Assembly (NCBI GenBank): GCA_017477205.1
Contig: JAFUXE010000029.1
Location: forward strand, 1-64,000
Origin: Alloprevotella sp.
GTDB taxonomy: Bacteria > Bacteroidota > Bacteroidia > Bacteroidales > Bacteroidaceae
Reading direction: 5' to 3'
Length of the DNA stretch: 64,000 nucleotides
Positions 51,673-59,575 of the stretch are shown here, one piece after another. The notes below the pieces were generated by a model. That model ran no database searches. It saw nothing but the letters and a program-made list of their open reading frames with translations, and was not told where the DNA came from. The stretch's first letter is position 1. Each line of letters begins with the position of its first letter. The position numbers were made by a program, and so were the translations under genes.

Positions 51673-52710
51673 TTACTTCATGAGGCAAGTGTAGTTGCCC
51701 ACGTGCTCCAGTGCGATGCTCGTGCCCTTTGCGACGCAGAGCAGGGGGTCTTCAGCTACGATGAAACGGATGTTTATCTTGTCGCTGAGACGCTTGGCAA
51801 GTCCGCGGAGCAGGGCGCCGCCGCCTGTCAGGTAGATACCGTTGCGCACGATGTCGGCATAGAGGCCCGGCGGCGTGAATTCCAGGGCGTTGATGATGGC
51901 CTGTTCGATGCGTGCGATGCTCTTGTCGAGGCAGTGGGAGATTTCCTGGTAGCAGACGGGCACTTCCATCGGCAGCGACGTAATCTTGTTCGGTCCGTGG
52001 ATGACGAAGTCCTCCGGTCCCTCGCCGTCGCCGAGGTCTGCCAATGCGGAGCCCACGTTGATCTTGATGGATTCGGCCATGCGCTCGTCAATCTTGACGT
52101 TGTGCTGACGGCTCATATACTGCTGGATGTCGTCCGTGAGGTCGTCGCCGGCCACCTTGATGGAGTTGTTGGAAACGATGTTGCCCAAGGAGATGACGGC
52201 AATCTCCGTCGTGCCGCCGCCTATGTCCACAATCATGTTGCCGTCGGGCGCGTTTACGTCGATGCCGCAACCGATGGCTGCCGCCATGGGCTCGTAGATG
52301 AGATAGACGTCACGTCCGCCGGCGTGCTCCGCACTGTCGCGTACGGCGCGCAGTTCCACTTCCGTCGAACCGCTCGGCACGCCGATGACCATGCGCATCT
52401 GCGGGGAGAAGAGGCGCTTGCCCGGATGCACCATGTGGATGAGGCCGCGCATCATCTGTTCGCACGCGTTGAAGTCGGCAATGACGCCGTCGCGCAAGGG
52501 GCGTACCACATTGATCTGGGGCGGTGTCTTGCCGTACATCAGTTTGGCTTTGCCTCCTACTGCCACCAGCTTGTCCGAAAGCGTCTCCGTGGCGACGAAG
52601 GAGGGCTCGTTCACGACGATTTCACCGTCGTGCAGGATAATCGTGTTGGCTGTTCCGAGGTCCATCGCCAACTCCTGTTTGAATGAGAAAAAGCTTCTGA
52701 GGAAATTCAT
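51673..52710 (-). CDS. mreB: rod shape-determining protein MreB
   Basis: A 345-residue bacterial actin. MDLGTANTIIL (phosphate 1), NMIVDIGGGTTEIAVIS (phosphate 2) and NGIYLTGGGALLRGL (adenosine) are intact. The N-terminal residues before MDLGT (MNFLRSFFSFKQELA) form the membrane-binding amphipathic helix. It forms filaments that orient PBP2-RodA. mreC follows at 27 bp; the cyclohydrolase-domain gene ends 51 bp upstream. Confidence 0.98.
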   Translation of the reverse strand: MNFLRSFFSFKQELAMDLGTANTIILHDGEIVVNEPSFVATETLSDKLVAVGGKAKLMYGKTPPQINVVRPLRDGVIADFNACEQMMRGLIHMVHPGKRLFSPQMRMVIGVPSGSTEVELRAVRDSAEHAGGRDVYLIYEPMAAAIGCGIDVNAPDGNMIVDIGGGTTEIAVISLGNIVSNNSIKVAGDDLTDDIQQYMSRQHNVKIDERMAESIKINVGSALADLGDGEGPEDFVIHGPNKITSLPMEVPVCYQEISHCLDKSIARIEQAIINALEFTPPGLYADIVRNGIYLTGGGALLRGLAKRLSDKINIRFIVAEDPLLCVAKGTSIALEHVGNYTCLMK

Positions 52711-52761
52711 AGCTTGTTTTGGAGTGAAGTATGTGTGTGTTTATGTGTTGTTTACCGTTCT

Positions 52762-53358
52762 TTACTTGTTCTCGAACCATTCGCGGATGGCCGTGTCGTA
52801 GTGGCTGCTGACGCTGAAGGCGCGAAGGGCCAGTGCGCGGCGTTCTTCCAGCGAGGTCTTTGCTCCGCGCTGGCGCAGGATGGCCGTCAGCGTGGCGTAG
52901 TCGGCGCGCGAAGGCACGATGACGACGTCACGGAAGTTCTTTGCAGCGGCACGGATGAGGCTGATGCCGCCGATGTCGATTTTCTCGATGATGTCGGCTT
53001 CGGAAGCCCCCTTGCTGACGGTTTCTTCAAAGGGATAGAGGTCCACGACGACGAGGTCGATGGGTGGAATGGCGTATTTGGACATTTCGGCCTGATCCTC
53101 GGGGCGTTCCCGGCGTCCCAGGATGCCGCCGAACACCTTCGGGTGGAGTGTCTTGACGCGTCCACCGAGGATGGAGGGATATGTCGTGAGGTCTTCTACG
53201 CGCTGGCAGGGGAGGCCGATGCCCTCGATGTAGCTTTGCGTGCCGCCTGTGGAGAGCAGGCGCGTGCCGTTCTGGTGGAGCAGGCTCACCAGTTCGTCCA
53301 GCCCGTCCTTGTGGAAGACGGAGATGAGTGCGTTGCGGATGGGTCTTAGTTCTGTCAT
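52762..53358 (-). CDS. purH: stand-alone IMP cyclohydrolase (PurH N-terminal) domain
   Basis: A 198-residue protein equal to the first domain of bifunctional PurH. Cyclohydrolase motifs are intact: ALISVFHKDGLDELV, LLSTGGTQSYIEG, ILGGRVKTLHPKVFGGIL, DLVVVDLYPFEETV and IEKIDIGGISLIRAAAKNF. It should close the FAICAR ring to IMP. It ends at a normal stop codon after HYDTAIREWFENK, exactly where PurH passes into the AICAR transformylase domain. That domain (about 300 residues) is absent; only 51 bp separate the stop codon from mreB. Either the second activity is encoded elsewhere or the gene is reduced. The intact motifs argue against decay. Confidence 0.88.
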   Translation of the reverse strand: MTELRPIRNALISVFHKDGLDELVSLLHQNGTRLLSTGGTQSYIEGIGLPCQRVEDLTTYPSILGGRVKTLHPKVFGGILGRRERPEDQAEMSKYAIPPIDLVVVDLYPFEETVSKGASEADIIEKIDIGGISLIRAAAKNFRDVVIVPSRADYATLTAILRQRGAKTSLEERRALALRAFSVSSHYDTAIREWFENK

Positions 53359-53359
53359 G

Positions 53360-53908
53360 TTATTGTTCGTTTTCAGTTTTTCGGAAGAACGTGAAGTTCA
53401 CGGAGCCGTATGCGCGGTGTTCGAGGAAAGCGGGGTGGGCGGAGAAGTCCTGACGCTCGCCGTGCTCGAGGACGAAGAGGCCGCCGTCGCGCAGGATGCG
53501 GCTTCCGAGGACGAGGCGCGGCAGGTCGGGAAGTTCCGGCAGGGCGTATGGCGGGTCGGCAAAGACGAGGTCGGCTCCGAGGTCGGCGCGTTCCGCATAG
53601 CGCAGGGCGTCTGTGCAGAGCAGGGTGGCGCAGGGGTCGTCCAGCTCGCGCAGGACGCTGCGGATGAAGGCTGCATGCTGGCGGTCGCGCTCCACGCTGA
53701 CCACTTCGGGGCAGCCTCGCGAGAGCAGTTCCAGCGTGATGCTGCCCGTTCCGGCAAAGAGGTCCGCGGCGCGCGTGGTCTCAAAATCGACGTAGGCACG
53801 CAGGACATTGAAGAGGTTCTCCTTCGCAAAGTCCGTCGTGGGTCTTGCCTTGAACGTGCGGGGCACCTGGAAGTGCCGCCCCTTGTATTTTCCTGTGATG
53901 ACGCGCAT
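53360..53908 (-). CDS. rsmD: 16S rRNA (guanine(966)-N(2))-methyltransferase RsmD
   Basis: A 182-residue methyltransferase. MRVITGKYKGRHF is the RsmD start; RPTTDFAKENLFNVL is the conserved helix; AADLFAGTGSITLELLSRG binds SAM; DLVFADPPYALP has the catalytic DPPY motif. It modifies G966 of 16S rRNA. One base separates its stop codon from the next gene, and 21 bp separate it from DUF3822, so it is mid-operon. Confidence 0.95.
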   Translation of the reverse strand: MRVITGKYKGRHFQVPRTFKARPTTDFAKENLFNVLRAYVDFETTRAADLFAGTGSITLELLSRGCPEVVSVERDRQHAAFIRSVLRELDDPCATLLCTDALRYAERADLGADLVFADPPYALPELPDLPRLVLGSRILRDGGLFVLEHGERQDFSAHPAFLEHRAYGSVNFTFFRKTENEQ

Positions 53909-53929
53909 GGCTTCCTCCTTCTTCGTGCT

Positions 53930-54718
53930 TCAGCGGATGTCGTTGGCGGCTCCCGTCATGCAGGCGAGGTCGTAGGGCATGCCTTCGAACTGTTCCAGCG
54001 TGCATGCCTGGGGACTGAACATGTGGATGAAGCGGAGGGCTTCCTCCACCGAGCCCTTGTCGCCGCAGAGGTCCATGGTGTCCTGGCGCGCATCGAATCC
54101 CAACGTGCTGGCAATGTGGTAGGCATAGTAGGCGACGTCCGAGGCCTGGTGCACTTCAAAGCTGTTCTCCACCAGCATGCGCCGTCCTTCAAAGGCGGCG
54201 ATGTCGGCGGACGACTCGTGGAGGTGGATGAGCATGCGCCGTGCGGCATCTTCCTGGCAGCGCGTACGGCTGTAGTGGCGCAGGACGTGCGTCAGGCAGG
54301 CCGTGAAGTGTACTTCGCCGAAGGCTTCTTCCAGAGCCTTGCACGTTTCCTCGGGCATTGCATAGACAAGGACGCAGTTGACGGCCGGCAAGGTGTCGTA
54401 GAAGACGCGCTCTCCGGCCTTCGCGGGCATCACGAAGTGCAGCGTCGGCTCGCAGAGCTCCTCCGTGAAGTCGGCCAGGGGCATCGCCGTTGCGGGTGTG
54501 CCGACAAGCACTTCTGTCCGCTCGGCGGGAAGGGCCAGCAGGGGCTCCGTGTCCTTCGCCTCCCGCAGGTTCACGCCGAGCGAGGTGTGCTGGCGCACCT
54601 GCCAGGGTGCGTACTGGGCCGTTTCGCCGTCGTGTCCGCTGTGGTAGGCGAAGCTCAGGTCGGCCTCCGAGAGGCGGACGTAGCGTGTGGGCCGTGCTAT
54701 GGGATTGCCTTTTGTCAT
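53930..54718 (-). CDS. DUF3822 family protein
   Basis: A 262-residue protein of the DUF3822 family, found in Bacteroidetes next to rsmD. Typical pieces are YVRLSEADLSFAYH, TLHFVMPAKAGERVFYDTLP and GRRMLVENSFEVHQASDVAYY. The fold resembles actin-like/pilM-type proteins in some predictions, which I cannot test here. Function is unknown. The start at 54718 overlaps the end of the VanZ gene by 4 bp (ATGA). Conserved linkage with rsmD suggests a shared transcript rather than a shared pathway. Confidence 0.88.
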   Translation of the reverse strand: MTKGNPIARPTRYVRLSEADLSFAYHSGHDGETAQYAPWQVRQHTSLGVNLREAKDTEPLLALPAERTEVLVGTPATAMPLADFTEELCEPTLHFVMPAKAGERVFYDTLPAVNCVLVYAMPEETCKALEEAFGEVHFTACLTHVLRHYSRTRCQEDAARRMLIHLHESSADIAAFEGRRMLVENSFEVHQASDVAYYAYHIASTLGFDARQDTMDLCGDKGSVEEALRFIHMFSPQACTLEQFEGMPYDLACMTGAANDIR

Positions 54719-55104
54719 GATTCTTTCTTCTTTCGTAGTGGCCAGAGGATGTATCGCCCCACGAGCGCACCAAGGAGAACGCCCGACGTGTTGGCGGCGA
54801 GGTCCAGCCAGTCGCCGCCGCGGTGGGACGTTGCGTATTCCTGGAGCAGCTCTATCAGCGCACTCATGCCCACGGGCAGCAGGACGAGCCACGCCAGGGC
54901 GTGCGTAGTGCGCAGGCGCGTATGCAGAGGACAGTATTCCCACCACATGACGAGGCACGTGCCGAAGTACATCAGCACGTGGGCCAGTTTGTCAATGCCC
55001 TGTACGCTGTCCAGTTCCGTCTTCGGCGGCTTGCAGAAGCACAGCAGCCAGATGAGGACAATGCAACAGAGCGTCAGGGGGTAGCGTCTCAGCACTGCTC
55101 GCAT
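54715..55104 (-). CDS. VanZ-like membrane protein
   Basis: A 129-residue VanZ-family protein. Four hydrophobic segments; the signature is ...DKLAHVLMYFGTCLVMWW near residue 40 and SALIELLQEY followed by RGGDWLDLAANTSGVLLG. VanZ-like proteins are integral membrane proteins of uncertain role, one linked to teicoplanin resistance. The start at 55104 (MRAVLRRYPL) is preferred to 55221, because a -7-like box (TAACTTCG, minus strand, 55132-55139) would lie upstream of it. It is the first gene of the long operon. Confidence 0.88.
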   Translation of the reverse strand: MRAVLRRYPLTLCCIVLIWLLCFCKPPKTELDSVQGIDKLAHVLMYFGTCLVMWWEYCPLHTRLRTTHALAWLVLLPVGMSALIELLQEYATSHRGGDWLDLAANTSGVLLGALVGRYILWPLRKKKES

Positions 55105-55131
55105 GGGGTTCCGGTTTTGGGCTTTGGGCTG

Positions 55132-55139
55132 CGAAGTTA
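55132..55139 (-). promoter_or_regulatory. candidate -7 element of the VanZ-to-mre operon
   Basis: TAACTTCG, one mismatch from TAnnTTTG, 27 bp before the VanZ ATG at 55104. No convincing -33. The same TTCG variant occurs in the GH85 promoter. Confidence 0.35.
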
Positions 55140-55337
55140 CTATTTCTTGCGGGAAATGCCCCATGCCTCTTCCTTTTTTTTCTGAAGCCGTAGTTTTTGC
55201 ACTTCTTCTCTTGTTCGTCACAACCCTGATACTTTTACTACTGTAAACCCAGTGTTCTTTTTGAAAAACAACGGATTAAGCGTGCCTGTGTTTATGAAAA
55301 CCTTAAGCCTTTCATCCTTCTTCCGCATGTCTTGAAA

Positions 55338-55475
55338 TGAGGTGTGCGGACATCTCTTTCTGAGGTGTGCGCTTACCTCACCTTGAGCTTTGCGCTTACC
55401 TTGACTCAAGGTGTGCGCTTACCTTGACTCGAGCTTTGCGCTTACCTCAGAAAGGGCTTTGCGCATACCTCAGAA
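55338..55475. repeat. array of six 23-bp units
   Basis: Units begin at 55338, 55361, 55384, 55407, 55430 and 55453, with no phase slip. The core is (G/T)TGTGCGCTTACCT or CTTTGCGCTTACCT. Units are palindromic at their ends: TGAGGT with ACCTCA in the second unit, CAAGGT with ACCTTG in the fourth. The junctions form further palindromes such as ACCTTGACTCAAGGT. The array fills the divergent gap between the VanZ gene and GH85. No coding sequence is seen in 55222-55337 or 55476-55650 apart from the GH85 promoter. Confidence 0.85.
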
Positions 55476-55564
55476 TATACAATAGCAAGCGATGCTTTTC
55501 TCTTTCAGGAAAGCCGGAAGTGGATTCCCGTTACGCGCGTAAATAGAAAAATGTGCGTGTGAGC

Positions 55565-55595
55565 TTGGGCATGAAGAAAGTTTTTCCTACCTTCG
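55565..55595 (+). promoter_or_regulatory. promoter of the GH85 gene
   Basis: TTG (55565-55567), 20 bp, TACCTTCG (55588-55595; one mismatch to TAnnTTTG). The leader is about 48 nt and very A/T-rich just before the ATG, as usual for highly translated Bacteroidetes genes. Confidence 0.6.
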
Positions 55596-55650
55596 CCCCG
55601 CAAATACGAAAAAGCACACTTAAATTTACTATTATCTTAAATTAAATAAA

Positions 55651-58600
55651 ATGAAAAAGAAACTCTTACTCCTTTCGGGTGTAGTAGCGTTCTCCTTTAC
55701 TGCCCAGGCGCAGTATCTGAGGGACAACTACGTATCCTGGGGCGGCGCGAGCGAAATGTTCGGCACGACGCTGCAAAAGTGGACTCCGGGTTCACAGGTG
55801 AGCGAAGACGACAACTTCTTCATCTCCCGCATCAAGCCCAAAGCTCGTTTCCGCAACGCGGCAACGCAGGTGATGGACACCTTGCAGACGACCTACGACA
55901 AGAAGCTCATCTGCTGGCTGCCCATCAACAGCATCAACGAAACGGGCTGGAACCGCAACGCTCTGCCCGACGGACTCTTCGACAGCGAAGTGTTCTCCAT
56001 GTGGAGCTACGTGACGCACTGGGGAGACTGGACCGCACCTCTGGGTCGCGTGCCGGCTGCATTGCTCGACGTGGCACACAAGAACGGTGTGGCTGTCAGC
56101 GGTGTGGCTTCTGTACCTTACACAGCTATTCCCACAAGTTGGGCAAACTGCTTCCTCAACATGATTAATGAAGGTGCCGATAAGACGGCTCAGTACATGA
56201 ACTACTATGGTCTCGATGGATTCGGCTATAACTCCGAGTGGAGTGAAACCAGTGTGGTTGTTACTGAGAAACTTATTCCTTATCATGTAGCACTCGTGAA
56301 GAAAATGCGTGAGACGAATCCCTTGTTTGAAAACATATGGTATGGTGGAACGACGGATATCGGTGGTCTCAGCTTTTCCGATATGCTTGATGCTAGTCAC
56401 AGTCAGGTGTTTGGCAATTCGGACAACATCGCCAGTTCGCTGTTCTTGAATTACAATTGGTGGTATTCTTACAAGATAACCCCCTCATTGAGACTGGCCA
56501 AGACCATGGGGCGTGACCCGCTTGATCTGTATGCTGGTTTTAATATGCAAGGAGCCAATCCGACAGCGTGGAATACATTGGCGCAGACTCGCTATAGCAT
56601 TGGCCTATGGGGCGCACATTCCGCAAACATGTTCTTTGAGACCCGCCACGAAAAAGGCTCCGACCCCGCTGTAAAGCAGCGCACCTATATGCTCCGTACC
56701 GAACGTTGGTTTGGTGGCGGTACGCGTAATCCAGCCAATCTCCCGAAGGTGTTGGACAGCAGTAACTATAATGCCGACAACTTCTCCTTCCACGGTATGG
56801 CAAAGTTGATGTCCGCACGCTCCTCCCTGTGCTGGAATCTGAGCGAAGAGCCGTTCATCACCTACTTCAACCTGGGTAACGGTAAGTTCTTCAACTGGAA
56901 CGGACGTCAGCAGAACAACCGCGAATGGTACAACCTCGGCGTGCAGGACTACCTGCCCACGTGGCGCTACTGGTTCACAAGTTCCCTGCTCGGCCGCAAG
57001 GCTTCCGACGTGCCCGAAACGGGTCTGGACGCAGAGTTTACATGGAACGACGCATACGTAGGTGGTTCCACGATGCACGTAACCGGTACGACGAACAACG
57101 AATACCTCCACCTCTTCAAGACGCAGTTCGCGCTTCAGGAAGGTGACGTCATCACATTCCGCTACAAGCTCCTTAAGGGTAAGGCCAACGCAAACTTCGT
57201 CTTCACGGCTGAGGGTGCTGAAGGCACGGCCATCAACGAAGCTGACTACAACGTCCTCACGACGGCGCAGGAAGCTGACGAAGAGGAGTGGATAACGAAG
57301 CAGTTCACCGTTACGGGTGACCTCGCAGGCAAGACGCTGGCCCTCGTGGCCCTGCACTTCCAGCAAGCTCAGGACCTCGACCTCTACTTCGGCGAATTCT
57401 CCATCGTACGTGGTACGAGCGCAACGCCCGCGAAGCCCGAGGTTACTTCCGCGAAGATTCTTGCCTCCCACCGCGACGGCGTGGACGCTAAGCTCATCTG
57501 GAACATGCCCAACCTGAAGGCTGCCGGCGAACCTTGCTACAACACGGACGTCAACACGTCTCTCTTCAAGATTTACAGCCAGCAGGAAGGTCAGGAACCC
57601 GTCTTTATGGGCGTAACGACCAGCTGGGCAGGCCTCGTGTTCTCCGCTCCCGTTGACTTCACCAACGGCACGGCAAACAAGGTGCGCCTCGGCGTTTCCG
57701 CACTCAGCCTTGACCACAAGAGCGAGAGCGCAATCGCATGGAGCGACTACATGGAAACGGGTGTTTATACCTATAACGACAACATCCAGACCAGCAAGAA
57801 CTTCATCACGCAGAACGAGGAGTTCACGATGTCCTATGTTGACCCGAACCACGAAAGCGGTACTTGGACGCTCATCCACCAGGATGGCACGACGGCTTTC
57901 TCCGGCGAAGGCAACAGCGTAACGGTCCCCGGCCTTGAGAAGCTCGGCAGCTACACTCTGAAGCTGGACGGCAAGACGCACAGCGGCACGACGGTGAAGG
58001 ACGAAGTACGCACGTACGACGACTATGTAACCATTGAGGATGCTAAGTTCGGACGTCTGCCCGAAGTGCTGACGCTCACCGCTAACGGCGAGGAAGCTGG
58101 CATCCAGGTAGAGAAGGGCGACCAGGTGCAGATGGCCTACACGGGCCGCAATTCTGACGGTGGTACGTCCCAGGCTGTTGACTTGAAGGAAAAGAACTTC
58201 GGCTTCAGTGTGCTCAATGCAGGTCTGACGGGCAAGGCTTCCTTCTCGCTCGCCTTCTGGCTCAAGGTCAACAACGTGCCCAGCGGTACGCAGTTCTTTG
58301 CAGTGGCCGACAAGGCCGGAAACTGGCCCCTCACCGACTGGGGCTGGAACTGGAGTACGCTCGACAAGGCTGGAGCACTCGTCTTCACATATCGTAACTC
58401 CTCCCGTGCAGAGAATCCCCCTGCCTCCAAGTACGAATATCCTGCCGGCACGCTGCCCATCGGCGTATGGGCTCACGTGGCCATCGTATTCGACCGCAAG
58501 TCTGACGGCACGGCTCGCCACCAGCTCTACGTCAACGGCAAGTTCGTAGAACCGACGGTTTACCAGGATGGTGCTGTGACTACAGACAAGTACCTGCCTG

Positions 58601-59409
58601 TGCTTGATATGGACGGCACGGTTGGTAACGATCCTTGGATGTGCATCGGCGGTCCGGCCAGCGGACGCGGTGGCATCGACGGTATCGTGGACAACTTCCA
58701 GCTCTGGAAGAAGGCTATCTCCGAGGAGGAGGTACAGGCATCCATGGGCGCACTCGACCCGAGCAACCTGCCTGCAGGCCTCTCCTGCTTCTGGAACTTT
58801 GAAACAAAGGCTGCTGACGGAAAGGGTTTTGTGGCTGTAGGTGCTACGCCCGGACTTGAAGCCGGTTCCTATGAGCTCATCAAGCTTGAGGGTGAAGGAC
58901 GTGCACAGCCCCACTATGTGGATCAGGTTTACACGGCTGGTTGCCCCGCAGCTCTTGACGCTGGCTATCCCGTTCTGACGGAAGCAAGCTGGAAGGCTGT
59001 GAAGGCTACTATCACGGACATTACGGGTAATGGCGAAGCCGGTTCTGCAAAGGTTTCTTATGCAAAGGACGGCCTCTACAATGTCTCCGTAACGCTTGCT
59101 AACCCGCTCGGCTCTGACACGAAGACCTACAGCGCTATCCGCGTGGGTGAAGACACGGGCATCAACGAGGTGGAAGGCGCAGAACTGCGCACCTACACCG
59201 TTGGCGACGTGGTTTACGTAGAGTTTGCTGAAGGTGGCAACTACGAAGTGCAGGTTTACAACGTGGCCGGTCAGCTCGTTGCAGCTAAGGCCGCTACCCT
59301 CACGAAGGCAGACCGCATGCAGGTTCGCCTGCCGCAGACGGGTGTATTCGTGCTCCGCGTAGCTCGCGATGGAAAGGCCGTGAAGGCGCTGAAGCTCCTC
59401 CGCGAATAA
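55651..59409 (+). CDS. secreted endo-beta-N-acetylglucosaminidase, GH85
   Basis: A 1252-residue exported protein. Residues 1-20 are the signal peptide. The GH85 domain covers about 25-480: WLPINSINETGWNRN, then LDGFGYNSEW, giving the catalytic Asn194-Glu196 pair of the family, and FENIWYGGTTDIGG. A beta domain (about 480-600) and fibronectin/PKD-like modules follow. A LamG/concanavalin-like domain lies at about 850-1080 (ASFSLAFWLKVNNVPSG, WAHVAIVFDRKSDG). The last 80 residues (YEVQVYNVAGQLV, QTGVFVLRV, KALKLLRE) form a type IX sorting domain. GH85 cuts the chitobiose core of N-glycans or related oligosaccharides, releasing host glycans outside the cell. Confidence 0.9.
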   Translation: MKKKLLLLSGVVAFSFTAQAQYLRDNYVSWGGASEMFGTTLQKWTPGSQVSEDDNFFISRIKPKARFRNAATQVMDTLQTTYDKKLICWLPINSINETGWNRNALPDGLFDSEVFSMWSYVTHWGDWTAPLGRVPAALLDVAHKNGVAVSGVASVPYTAIPTSWANCFLNMINEGADKTAQYMNYYGLDGFGYNSEWSETSVVVTEKLIPYHVALVKKMRETNPLFENIWYGGTTDIGGLSFSDMLDASHSQVFGNSDNIASSLFLNYNWWYSYKITPSLRLAKTMGRDPLDLYAGFNMQGANPTAWNTLAQTRYSIGLWGAHSANMFFETRHEKGSDPAVKQRTYMLRTERWFGGGTRNPANLPKVLDSSNYNADNFSFHGMAKLMSARSSLCWNLSEEPFITYFNLGNGKFFNWNGRQQNNREWYNLGVQDYLPTWRYWFTSSLLGRKASDVPETGLDAEFTWNDAYVGGSTMHVTGTTNNEYLHLFKTQFALQEGDVITFRYKLLKGKANANFVFTAEGAEGTAINEADYNVLTTAQEADEEEWITKQFTVTGDLAGKTLALVALHFQQAQDLDLYFGEFSIVRGTSATPAKPEVTSAKILASHRDGVDAKLIWNMPNLKAAGEPCYNTDVNTSLFKIYSQQEGQEPVFMGVTTSWAGLVFSAPVDFTNGTANKVRLGVSALSLDHKSESAIAWSDYMETGVYTYNDNIQTSKNFITQNEEFTMSYVDPNHESGTWTLIHQDGTTAFSGEGNSVTVPGLEKLGSYTLKLDGKTHSGTTVKDEVRTYDDYVTIEDAKFGRLPEVLTLTANGEEAGIQVEKGDQVQMAYTGRNSDGGTSQAVDLKEKNFGFSVLNAGLTGKASFSLAFWLKVNNVPSGTQFFAVADKAGNWPLTDWGWNWSTLDKAGALVFTYRNSSRAENPPASKYEYPAGTLPIGVWAHVAIVFDRKSDGTARHQLYVNGKFVEPTVYQDGAVTTDKYLPVLDMDGTVGNDPWMCIGGPASGRGGIDGIVDNFQLWKKAISEEEVQASMGALDPSNLPAGLSCFWNFETKAADGKGFVAVGATPGLEAGSYELIKLEGEGRAQPHYVDQVYTAGCPAALDAGYPVLTEASWKAVKATITDITGNGEAGSAKVSYAKDGLYNVSVTLANPLGSDTKTYSAIRVGEDTGINEVEGAELRTYTVGDVVYVEFAEGGNYEVQVYNVAGQLVAAKAATLTKADRMQVRLPQTGVFVLRVARDGKAVKALKLLRE

Positions 59410-59439
59410 TCCTTTCAGGATAACAAATCCCTAAATATG

Positions 59440-59470
59440 GCAGGGACGCTCTTTCGGGCGTCCCTGCTTT
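59440..59470 (+). terminator. terminator of the GH85 gene
   Basis: GCAGGGACGC (59440-59449) and GCGTCCCTGC (59458-59467) with an 8-nt loop, followed by TTTGTT. A classical intrinsic terminator. Confidence 0.85.
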
Positions 59471-59526
59471 GTTACCATCGGTCCCTAATCCCCTGATACC
59501 CCTAACCACCCTAATCCCCACAAAAA

Positions 59527-59560
59527 ATAATAGGGAGCCTCGCATGAAGCTCCCTATTAT
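59527..59560 (-). terminator. terminator of the DUF4301 gene
   Basis: ATAATAGGGAGC (59527-59538) and GCTCCCTATTAT (59549-59560); on the minus strand the stem is followed by a run of six T. It ends 15 bp beyond the DUF4301 stop codon. Between the two terminators, 59480-59519 holds C-rich 9-bp-period sequence (CCCTAATCC, CCTGATACC, CCTAACCAC). Confidence 0.85.
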
Positions 59561-59575
59561 CATACAAACTCTTAT

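Noticed and set aside
52711..52761. Frameshifted remainder of PurH between the cyclohydrolase gene and mreB
   Set aside because: Only 51 bp are available and no AICAR transformylase motif is seen in any frame.
55338..55475. Possible CRISPR array
   Set aside because: Units are contiguous 23-bp repeats with no spacers, and no cas genes are present.
56605..58914. 769-codon minus-strand ORF over GH85
   Set aside because: Antisense shadow; no signal peptide, no motif, no promoter.
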